Below are positions 34,741-44,347 of a stretch of 64,000 bases of DNA, piece by piece. Source of the stretch: Piper betle (taxonomy: Eukaryota > Streptophyta > Magnoliopsida > Piperales > Piperaceae); contig JAURVB010009752.1 of the NCBI GenBank assembly GCA_033002965.1, positions 1-64,000 of the forward strand. The letters run 5' to 3'. A program made the translations under genes and the position numbers. A model generated the notes under the pieces. It had not been told where the DNA came from. It saw only the letters and a list, made by a program, of their open reading frames with translations, and ran no database searches. The stretch's first letter is position 1. Each line of letters begins with the position of its first letter.

Positions 34741-35467
34741 ATGAACCATGATGGTTTGACATTTCAGATGGCAGGCACTCGTAAACTATCAAACCGATTT
34801 GCGCAGTCAAATTCGAACACAAAGAATGTGTTGGCCCAGATCCTAACGGCCATACAGGGACTAGCGCAGGCTTGAGAAGATACAAATTTTGTAGTTCATA
34901 ATATTGTTTAGTGCTTATCGGGAGTGGTAGCAGGGATTGGAGCCTCAAACTCAGCAGTGGGTCCCAGAATCACCCACGATGGTGGTCAGGGAAGTGCCCA
35001 AGGGTAGGCAGGGTTAGCAACTGGGCAACCAAGGGAAGTGTCCAAACCCAGTGCCACCGATAGTTTGACAAGTGGTGCTGTCAGTAGTTGGTGATAGTGA
35101 CCGCTACACTGTGGAAAAATTTAGAAAGAATGGAGTTGAGGTATTTATTAGAGGGATCGATCCAATGAAGGCCGAGAGCTAGATTGACATTACCAAAAAG
35201 CGTTTAGAGCTCTGTCTATGCCCCACTGCCATCAAGTGAGATTGGCAACATACATGCTTCAAGAGGAAGCATCTTACTGGTGGAAATCCATGGAGAAAAC
35301 CACATTCCATCAACGTGAGATTTCTTCCATCATGTGGCCAGAATTGGTGGCAGCAATCCTAACCAAACAACTCGACTGCCCATTATTTGGTGAGGGTTGT
35401 AAAGCCTTTTGGCTAACTCAGTTGGGTCTGAGTCAAAACCCAAAGAGTTGTCCATGATTCCTGTGGT
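34741..35467 (+). pseudogene. Gag remnant joined to protease-RT linker, element C
   Basis: The Gag domain is seen at 35,095-35,345 (DSDRYTVEKFRKNGVEVF, then after a frame change VRLATYMLQEEASYWWKS). At about 35,360 the frame passes into KQLDCPLFGEGCKAF and then KPKELSMIPVV, which lie between protease and RT in this family. At about 35,467 the sequence enters the 3' LTR. The bulk of Gag, the knuckle and the protease core are thus deleted, followed by a second, larger deletion of pol. The start ATGGCAGGCACTCG (34,768) matches the starts at 17,757 and, in reverse, near 1,960. Confidence 0.8.
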
Positions 35468-37795
35468 GATGGGCCTGGGGTGGTAAATGGCCAAAAACAG
35501 AGGCGACAGCAGTGGGTGAAGAAATCCAACCATCCTAGGTGGTGATGGGCTCCAATGTGACCGGAGAAGGTCGATAGGGGGTCGAGTGTGTAAAGGTGAC
35601 GCGCCAATTGAAGAGGCGACGCTCATCAGCTGTGGAATCGGCAACGCGAGCGCACTGCTAGGCAGACAATGCAGGCGTCGCCGCGGCTAGAAGGCGGTCA
35701 AAGTTGGCCGGGGTGACACCGCAATGGCACGGCAGGGCTAGGTGGCGACGATTGACGGCGGATGGAGACGATCGCCGGCGGTGGCTGGAGGACGGCTGCT
35801 ACCGGGAACAGGGGATGGCGCCAGGAAAGAAGAAGAAAAAGAAAATTACCTTGGGTGGCAAACTTGTAAATAATGCCTGACTCGGCACAGCTTGAGTTAA
35901 ATAATAATACCAACTCGTAAATAACACCTGACTCGATACCGACTCAAGTTAAAAATAGTACGAACACATACTAAATCTTTAAAATAATTATTTTAATAGG
36001 TTATGGATTAAAGTTACTAAACTAATTAATTATTGTATGAAATCGCCACGAGTAACAAAAAAACGATAATGATAAAAGGTAAATAATTAATCAGCACAAC
36101 AAGCGATTAAATTAAATCAGACAGTTGTAAGTAATTAATAAAATAAAGAATTTACCTTTACTATATTAAATTTAATATTAGGTAAATAAAGTGATCATTT
36201 TAATAACGAGTGAGTAATGTAGAAAATAGGTTATTAAACTATAGTCGGGGTAGAAATCACTTGCGTCGAACTTAAATTGCATAATGAAAATAAATAAAGT
36301 TCGAAACTTTATAGAGTCGAATAAAATAAAATAATTGTATTAATACTATTTATGAATTAAAATAATACAAATTATTTTAAATAATTTGATTGAATAACTT
36401 AATTAATTAAATTGCCGTAAATAATAGTAGTGATTAAAAATTATAACCGTCAACTAAAACACTTGTTTATTATCACCACAAAGGAAAATTAAATACTGGT
36501 TTATTAGTAATAATTAATTTATCAACGGTCAGGTATTAATTATGATTTAGATAATTAATTTAAAATGTAAAATAGGACTTAAATGATTATATCACATGAA
36601 TTAATTATCTCTCTAGATTTGTTGAAAATTTAATATTTAATATTTTTTAATTGTTACATGATATGTTGTCAAAATTTTAATAATGATCTATATATATATA
36701 TATATTAGACATTTAGTTGCATGCATCTCTACTCGAATAAAATTATACTTATGTATAATTTTATATTCTCGCTCAGATTAGGATCATTGGTCGTAGCTGC
36801 AAGTTCGAAATATCCAGGTCCGTATAATCATTTGAAATGTTGTGCTTTCCCTTGTTGGTAGCCCTGGTCAGCCTAAGCCCAGATTCGACCACCATGCGCT
36901 GTAATGCAATCGAGGTCAAGGAATTGACTCAATCCGACATGGGGCCGCACCTTTAAAATTACTATGTGTGTCCTTATAATTATTTGAAATGTTATATTGC
37001 CCGTGTAATTATTTGAAATGTTTTATTGTCCGTATAATTATTTGAAATGTTGTATTGTCCGTATAATTATTTGAAATGTTGTATTGTCCGTATAATTATT
37101 TGAAATGTTGTATTTTCCCAAACGTGTATAATTATATAAAATGTTGTATTTCCCTAAACTAGTATAACTATATTAAATGTTGTATTTTCCCAAACCAGTG
37201 GCCTTGTTAGCACTAATTAATCTCAGAATAAGCTGAGAGACCATGATTTATCTCAAAATAAATTGGGAGACCACCTAATCTCAGAATGAGTTGGGAGACG
37301 ACTTTTACTAATCTCAGAATGACCTGAGAGACAAATTACTAATCTCAGAATGACCTTAGAGATAATTACTAAAGACTTGTGTAATAATAATAATAATATC
37401 GAGTGAAATAATAATAGGGATTTTATTGACTTGTTTCATTTAATTATGTGGCTTAGTGGTTTTATCACTAACGCAGAATTGCCTCCGCAGGTGAGCAGTA
37501 TTGGACTGAAGAATAGAAGTGTGGTTGGTGGTTCTTTTACCAACCTAGGTATGGTGAATCGATAATAAAAATTGGACTTCCTTATTATTCTCTTGCCTTA
37601 TAAATGTGGCTATGGGAAACGGTCCGAGACAGTGGGATAGTTATTTTATATTTTAGAGAACATGATTTATTGTTATGATTTATATTATATGTTGTGAGAC
37701 TTATTTGCTATATTTAAATTCATGTTCTAGGATGCTACATTTACATTAACTATATTTTTAAGTAACACCCGGTCCGGTTCGGGCGGGTTGTTACA
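35468..37795 (+). repeat. 3' LTR of element C, lacking its first ~350 bp
   Basis: It is co-linear with 32,066-34,584 from CCTGGGGTGGTAAATGGCC on, and ends GGGCGGGTTGTTACA. It contains the island (35,500-35,830), the doubled module (35,853-35,975), the palindrome (36,737-36,764), a 29 bp array (36,955-37,195) and a shortened ~31 bp array (37,215-37,370). Confidence 0.88.
36737..36764. repeat. Conserved palindrome in element C 3' LTR
   Basis: Same 12 bp arms and TTAT loop as in the 5' LTR. Confidence 0.9.
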
Positions 37796-38916
37796 TGGGG
37801 CCACGGTCAGAGAGGATGATGGCTGCAGTGGTAGGACAAGCCAGACAACAGATGGCCCCAGCAAATGTGGCACTACAAGTATTGCCTGCCACCCCAGCCC
37901 AACAACAGCAATAACAACAGCAGCAACCACAATAGCAATAGCCAGTGAGGATGTATGCAGCCACAGTTGAAGAGGCATTAGCGGACACAACTGTCATGAT
38001 AGGTACACTTACTGTTGGCTCAATACATGCACTAGTTTTATTTGATAATGGCTGCACACGCTCTTTTATATCGTACACACACACAGATAGATGGGAGGTC
38101 ATATAGAAAGCTTAGGACATTCATTATTAGTGTCCACTCCTACCGGTGGAGTTGTAGCTACTGGTGAGTGTGTACGTGTTGTCCCTATTGAGATTCAACA
38201 GTGACAATTAGTTGTGGACTTGATATTATTCAGGATTAAAGAGTTCGATGTGATCTTCGGGATGGATTGGATGTCCAAGCAGGGAGCCCTAATAGATTGC
38301 TGGAAGAAGGTGGTGACTTTTCGATGTGGAAGGCACCTCTTCTTTTTCCAAGGTTAGGGCAGAAACAGAGAGAAAGGCTGGATTTCCTATCAGAATGCAG
38401 AGGATAGCTGGACAGGGGTTGTGAGTTGTTGATGGCCGCTTTGGTGTTGGCAGAACAGAATGGCTCAAGGGACAAGACCAGTGCTGAGCTGATTCCAGTT
38501 GTCAGGGAGTTTGCAGATGTCTTTTCAGATGAGATCACCGGATTGCCACCGAAGAGAGAGGTCGATTTTGCTATAGATTTGATGCCAGGGACAGCACCCA
38601 TCTCTAGAACCCCGTATAGAATGGCACCACTGGAACTCTGAGAGCTCAAGGAGCAATTGCAAACACTGTTGGATCTGGGTTTTATCTGACCGAGCGTGTC
38701 ATCATGGGGAGCACCGGTGTTGTTTGTGAAGAACAAAGATGGAAGCATGCATTTGTACATTGACTATAGGATGCTAAACCATGTAACCATTAAGAACACA
38801 TACCCTCTTCCTTGTTTTGATAATCTATTTAACCAGTTGAGCTTAGCAACGATCTTTTCGAAGATTGACTTGAGATCTGGCTAACACCAGTTGAAGATTA
38901 GAGTAGAGGTGCATAG
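37796..38916 (+). pseudogene. Protease and N-terminal RT remnant of element D
   Basis: After a glutamine-rich stretch (about 37,900) the protease motif appears as VLFDNGCTRSFIS at 38,036-38,075. The catalytic Asp is kept, but the usual DSG reads DNG. Frameshifted sequence follows to LGFDVIFGMDWM-like words near 38,250. RT starts at 38,426-38,910 with [40 protein letters not shown] and [10 protein letters not shown], with stops at 38,639, 38,688 and 38,882. It ends just after the fingers/palm start, where an older deletion joins integrase sequence and the solo LTR is inserted. Confidence 0.88.
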
Positions 38917-41763
38917 TGTAACACCTCGTTTCGGCTCACCCGTGAACCGACCCAGAAATGTCACCGGCGACCGAACCGTTCGCTAATCTACTGGGTTCGG
39001 TTAAGCCGACCCGGATCTGCCCTCGGTGTCTCAAGATGGAGATGCAAACATGTAATGCATGGATGGGAACAATTGGATTCTAACGGAGTCCTATATGCAT
39101 GCCATGACGTGCAAGCAAAGACAAGACAAAATAATAAATGAGAAACCAAAAGAAAATATATACTATTTTATGAAAATACGGTAACACATAATAATCTACC
39201 ATGACATTCAATCATTATCTTATTCGTTTTTACCTGAGCCGAGTCTGAACTCCAAGGCTCCCTACTCATTCACATTTATCAGTTCGTTTCATAACAAGTA
39301 ATTCACTCAAGCAAACACATCAAAATTATCATTTACATAACAATAACACACCATCATTATACGTTACACGCGGCAGGTACATATGTGCGCAGTTCCGTGC
39401 TGCTCCTCCGCAGTCCCAACAGCTTTCATCGCTCGCATTCCTCACCTACATATATATAGAAAAACCATCAGTAACAAGTGTTACCGGCCCGAAAAATAAC
39501 TAATATCAATCTGGCACAGGAGAGCAAACTCTCCTGTTGAATCAAAACCATATACTTCCTCAAGAACTCTCATCAGGGCACATACGGACGGGAGCCGTCG
39601 CCCTCGGGTCGACAGCGTCCCCTATCTTTCACATTCTCATGCCTCGGCCATTTCTCTATCGCTTCTCGCATCAAATCTCGTTCCTTTCCGCCCTCTGCAC
39701 CTTCCATATTACTCCTGGCCTTGAGCACAAAGGCCGAGTACTCTCAGGCAGTCGCCTTCATTACCCTTTGAAACCACAAGTCTAGACATGCGCTGCAATG
39801 CAGTACCCGTGAACCTCCACACTTCTCCGGGTTTGAGGAACTCAAAGGTGGAGTTGTCAAGATCCCTCGGGAATAAAACGGCCCGCACACCATTCCAGAG
39901 CCCACTATCGACACACACGTGCCCGTTTGCGTAGCACGGTAGTCGGATTTCCCTCATTCAATCTCTCACCGAAAACGCAAAAACTATACATATATAAAGG
40001 TCTGGGTTGGGATTTATACAATAGGCCCGAAGGCAACGTGAGCTGGATCTGAAGTTCGAAAACAAACTCGAGGGATCTCATCCTCGAGGGTTATTAATCC
40101 AAAAAAATCGTTGGCTAAATGGCCCGAGTTAAGTGGGATCTAATAAAACGCCACTTAACTCGTCCTGCACATGATAGATCAAATACACAATAGAGTAGCG
40201 TAAAAACAGAGAACGAGTCCTAAACGGACCTGGTAGAAACTACAAACGGGTCCACGCACCTAGGCGGCGAGCTCCTACACCGTACCTACACAATCAAGCT
40301 AAAAACTAATGCCCGCATGATGAATCACACATCCTATAGCATGCACACACAATCAACACAATCACACATCAATCAACACACATCAACCTGTATCAATTCT
40401 AGCAAGTCTACTTAGGCTAGTTTGCATTAGATCATGATCATTACCTAGTTACCCTAATTAGTTTCTTAGCCTCCATTTTTAACACCACTCAATCAAACAA
40501 ATTTCATATTTTATCCTTAATCAAATCTACATTTATATATATTATTATAACATACAATTCACCAATCCTAGCATGCAATTCTAATAATCAATACTTTCGA
40601 ATAATTAAATTAAAATAAATTATACCTCGCGTGGTCGAAAATCGGTGACAGTTAGGGTTTCCGTTTCGTGGCTCGAAACTCAAATTCGGCACCTAGCGGC
40701 GTCCGAAGTCCGATCAGATTGGACCGGGTGCGTTTGGCGGATGATCCGGCAAATTTCCCAAGAATCCAATTTTCCGGCGGTTTTCCGGCGAGTGTCGGCA
40801 GTTTTTCGGCGAATTCCGACGGTTTTCCGGTGATGATTCGGGACGGGGCAATCAGGGGGTCTATCAGCACCAGCTCGACGAGCTTGGTCCAATGATGGTG
40901 TCAAACAGGGTAGCCGAGGTGGCAATGGCCGTCGACGGCGGCGTCGAAAATGGGTGGCAGTGGCGGTGTGCTCCGATCGGGGCTACGGCCGGCCTCGACG
41001 GCGCTCGGGATGGTGGGGGAAATGTCGGCGACGGCAAGGGGGTGGTCGTCGGGGTCACAGCGGCGACGGCACGGCCCAGACGGTGGTGGAATCCGGCTCG
41101 GAGTGGCGATGGCCGAGGAGGTTTCGTGGGGTGATTCCGACATCGTGGCGGTGAGACGGTGGCCGGGGTGGGTCGTGGCGGCACGGCAACTGCAAGGCGG
41201 GGCGGGGCGGCGTTGATCGGCAGCAGTGCGGCATCGGCAGCGGCGGCGGTGGCGACGACCGTGGGCGACGCGGCTAGGGTTTGGAAGGGTAAGTGTCGGG
41301 AGGAAGAAGAAGTATTCTCAATGGCAAACTCGTAAATAAGTATTGACTCGATTCCTACTCAAGTCAAAATAATAACTAGTTCGTAAAAAATCCTTAAAAA
41401 ATCTAGAAAAATTCCATAAAATAAAACAAACACAACAACATCCAAATGGCATGCTCTATAACTAATAACCCACCCGAATATAATCCAACGCGTCCTAACG
41501 CGTTATTCGGCCTAAAACTATTTCTACGATCAAACATATAAAAAGAAAAAAATACTGTATACTTTCATATATTCTGATAACTCATTTCTCACCATCTTTT
41601 CGACGTTATCATCATATATTCAGGTACACCTGACTCTCATCGCTCATAACTCACGGCTGGCCTCGACTCAGCACGCGGTTCATGAAACTAACTCGACTCG
41701 AACCAACGGTTGAACTGACTGGTTTGGTAACGTAAAACCCTGACTCGAGTCACGGGTTTTACA
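38917..41763 (-). mobile_element. Solo B1 LTR with perfect TSD inside element D pol
   Basis: On the plus strand it runs from TGTAACACCTCG to CGGGTTTTACA, 2,847 bp, flanked by catag (38,912-38,916 and 41,764-41,768). It is on the minus strand: its start TGTAAAACCCGTGACTCGAG is at 41,763. It carries a GC-rich island (40,640-41,280) and the shared module (41,321-41,393). It shows little C-to-T decay compared with the LTR at 55,441, so it is fairly young. Confidence 0.93.
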
Positions 41764-43076
41764 CATAGTGCATCCGGGTGGGGTGAAGATGTATCACAAT
41801 GTTCGACGATCTTATTGGTGGCCAGGACTGAAGAGAGAGGTTTTTGACACCGTAGCCAGGTGTTTAGTCTGTCAACAGGTGAAGGCTGAACACATGCGCC
41901 CCGGTGGGACCTTACAGCCACTGAAGACCCCAGAGTGGAAGTGGGAGAGTATAGCTTATGATTTCGTAGTCGGTCTACCAAAGAATTTCCAGCAGAGAGA
42001 CGTAATATAGGTAATAGTGGATCGACTAACGAAGTCTACACATTTTATCCCTATTAGAATGGATTACTCATTATCCACTTTGGCGACCTTGTATAGAGAT
42101 GAGATAGTACGACTACATGGAGTTCCATTGGAGATCATCTCAGACAGAGACCCATGGTTTACATTCCATTTCTAGAGAGCTTTCCAGGCAGCCATGAGCA
42201 CTGCTTTCCACCCTCAGACAGATGGGCAGTCTGAAAGAACTATTCAAATTCTTGAGGATTTGCTTAGGGCCTGTATGCTAGATTTTGGAGGTAACTGGGC
42301 AGAGCATTTGCCTTTCCTGGAATTCGCTTACAACAACAGTTACCAGGCTAGCATTGGGATGGAATTATTTGAAGCGCTATATGGTAGGCCATGTAGATCC
42401 CCAGTGTGTTGGGTACAGGCAGTGAGCCGATGATAGTTGGACCAGAGATGGTTCAGCAAACACAGGATGTGGTTATGCAGATTAAAAAGAGGAGGTCAGC
42501 TCAAGACCGACAGAGAAGCTACGCTGATCAACGCCAACATGAGGTTCACTTCATGGTCGGAGAACATGTTCTTCTGAAGGTGTCACCAACCAAGGGAAAC
42601 ATGAGGTTTGGTATGCATGGGAAGCTTAGCCTGCTGTACATAGGACCATTCGATGTTCTAGAATGTGTAGGTCAGGTGGCCTATTGCTTGGCACTGCCGC
42701 CTCACCTATCAGCCGTACACCCAGTGTTCCACATGTCCTTATTGAAGAAGTACCACCTAGATAACTCCCACATTATTAGTTTCCACGAGTAGAACTCCGT
42801 CCTGACTTGACATATCTAGAGGACGCAACAAGGATAGTTGATCGTCAAGTGAAGACCCTCACACGTAAGCAGGTTCCCTTAGTACGAGTGCAGTGAAATC
42901 GATGCCAAGTTCAAGAATCTACATGGGAGCGTTAGAACGAGATCAGGTGGAGGTATCCTGAGTTGTTTGAGCAACCAGCTTCTAGACCAGGTACTCCAGT
43001 TTCCAACCTCGATTATAATTTACAACATTATGTTTGGTGCCTCCTTGATTTAAAATTTCGAGGATGAAATTTTTAT
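41764..43076 (+). pseudogene. Integrase and chromodomain remnant of element D
   Basis: The second half of the integrase zinc finger is present (HPGGVKMYHNV, YWWPGLKREV, CLVCQQVK). The core carries the first Asp at AYDFVVGLP, the second at HGVPLEIISDRDPW and the Glu at HPQTDGQSERTIQILEDL, so all three DDE residues are visible. Two in-frame stops (42,007 and 42,174) interrupt it. A GPY/F module follows (GKLSLLYIGPFDVLECVGQ, then FHMSLLKKYHLDNSHI). A frameshifted chromodomain tail lies at 42,780-42,960. Integrase would insert the cDNA, but this copy cannot encode a full protein. Confidence 0.9.
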
Positions 43077-43089
43077 AAGGAGGGAAGGT
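43077..43089 (+). other. Polypurine tract of element D
   Basis: AAGGAGGGAAGGT lies directly before the 3' LTR start TGTAAAATCTG, preceded by TTTCGAGGATGAAATTTTTA, the usual lead-in of this family. Confidence 0.88.
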
Positions 43090-43740
43090 TGTAAAATCTG
43101 CCACTCGAGTCAGGGTTTTATAGTCGTTAGCCGGTCAGTTCTGTAATGACCTCGTCCAAAGTGCAACGCAATGGGCTAAGTCATCTCTTTAAACGTGGTG
43201 AACCCAAGTTAAAGATCTATACTTCATTCCTACTTATAGACAGGATCTTCTCCCAGTAGGTATTAGATGTGAGACTAAGTTGAGGGATCTCACAATCCAC
43301 CCACCTTAGGAAATTTCGTCCCCAAAATTCCTACATTTGGCCTGTTGCTAACCCCAACCCACAACCTTCTTTGGCCCGTGATCGGCAGCCTAGCCAACAT
43401 CCCTAGTCTAGTCCACCATCTAGCACGTAACCAGGTTGCTCTGATACCATTTGTAATGACCTGGTCCAAAGTGCAACCCAATGGGCTAAGTCATCTCTTT
43501 AAACGTGGTGAACCTTAGTTAAAGATCTATAGTCTATTCCCACTTATAAACAGGATATTCTCCCAGTAGGTATTAAATGTGGGACTAAGTTGAGGGATCT
43601 CACATGTTCAGCTTTCAGAACACATGCGCTGGGCTGAGGCTAACCATGTGCACGTGCTATGAGGGTTCATGTATACCCAAATATCGATGATAGAGTCAGA
43701 TACTTATGCAATATATGCAATATATATATATATATATGCA
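43090..43740 (+). repeat. Start of element D 3' LTR (B1-like), split by a TRIM
   Basis: It starts TGTAAAATCTGCCACTCGAG and, after the TRIM (43,142-43,604), goes on with GCTGAGGCTAACCATG, as in the B1 LTR at 55,441. Homology fades in an AT-microsatellite zone at 43,710-43,825. There the words TGCTATGAGGGTTCATGTA occur twice (about 43,657 and 43,752), so a local duplication or junction is likely. Confidence 0.7.
43142..43604 (-). mobile_element. TRIM-like element, complete, ~463 bp
   Basis: LTRs 43,142-43,294 and 43,454-43,604 run TGTAATGACC to TCTCACA on the plus strand. Flanks are agttc (43,137-43,141) and tgttc (43,605-43,609), a 5 bp duplication with one difference. On the minus strand the tRNA-iMet primer site TGGTATCAGAGC is at 43,440-43,451, three bases inside the right LTR, which makes that the 5' LTR. 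The polypurine end GGACGAAATTTCCTAAGGTG adjoins the left LTR. The internal region is about 159 bp with no coding capacity. It must be moved by enzymes of an autonomous element, and its PBS and PPT resemble those of the Tekay-like elements here. Confidence 0.92.
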
Positions 43741-43823
43741 ATATATATATATGCTATGAGGGTTCATGTACACCTAATGGGCCCCACTTAGCGTATATGC
43801 AATATATATATATATATATATAG
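43717..43823. repeat. AT-rich microsatellite cluster
   Basis: Three TA runs are separated by TGCAATA words, at the probable junction between element D's LTR and the following inverted LTR fragment. Confidence 0.85.
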
Positions 43824-43824
43824 A

Positions 43825-44347
43825 CGAACAACTCAGATCAATACCGTCCAAAGTTGAAGCTAACTCGAAGCCTAAAAGTGATAATATAAGCAGTAATCGA
43901 GGCAAGAAGTCTAAATGAGCCTAAAAACTATAAACTCAATTGGGTGAAAATTTGCGACTTAAATCAAGCTGGGCCCACAGGGGCAATCTGGATTGTGACT
44001 GAAAATCCCTAAAAATACATGTAAATGAGGTACCTTAAAAATCTCTAACGGATACTAAACACTGCAACAACCTAGATCTAGCCATCAAACCTTGATTAAC
44101 ACATAAAAAAAATCTGTATACCTCATGTATACACTAATAATTGATGTTCTATTGTAAGATAACTGAACCTATCATCTGCATGTTTGGCATACTTAGCCTC
44201 TATAACATGTTCATATGGCTATTTGGGCCCTATACTCGTAGTCTGAAAACTAGTCTGGTTCAAACTCTTTCATACTAACTCGAGATTGGCACAAACCGTG
44301 GAAAACTACAAACGGGTAGAACCCTAACCCAAAGCTGGGGTTTTACA
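43825..44347 (-). repeat. B2-like LTR start, inverted
   Basis: It is the reverse complement of about 13,715-14,190: TGTAAAACCCC on the minus strand at 44,347, then GATCTAGG..TTGCAG, TTTACATG and the GAGTCAGTTTCGACTTTGG-like word. No polypurine tract is evident to the right, so it is a fragment whose element is lost. Host sequence begins at 44,348. Confidence 0.7.

Larger units (their letters stand above)
31717..37795 (+). mobile_element. Element C: group A element, young, with deletion into its 3' LTR
   Basis: 5' LTR 31,717-34,584, primer site 34,587, a short internal region, 3' LTR fragment about 35,468-37,795. Flanks are agggg (31,712-31,716) and tgggg (37,796-37,800), a 5 bp duplication with one difference. 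The internal region runs gag to protease linker and then jumps into the 3' LTR at a GGCCTGGGGTGG junction. RT, RNase H, integrase, polypurine tract and the first ~350 bp of the 3' LTR are therefore gone. Long stretches of the two LTRs (33,140-33,350 versus 36,520-36,730) look almost identical, so the insertion is recent. Confidence 0.88.
30391..43820 (+). mobile_element. Element D: B-type Ty3/gypsy chromovirus, multiply interrupted
   Basis: Its pieces are gag (30,391-31,716), then protease-RT (37,796-38,916), then integrase and chromodomain region (41,764-43,089), then the start of the 3' LTR (43,090 on). The breaks are a complete A element (31,717-37,795), a B1 solo LTR (38,917-41,763) and a TRIM in the LTR (43,142-43,604). 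The 5' LTR and gag start are lost at about 30,390. An older internal deletion removed the RT C-terminus, RNase H and the integrase N-terminus before the solo LTR came in. Confidence 0.85.

Noticed and set aside
35398..35467. TGTAAAGCC at 35,399 as the 3' LTR start of element C
   Set aside because: The surrounding bases still read as the protease-RT linker (LFGEGCKAF, then ELSMIPVV), and LTR homology begins only at about 35,468.
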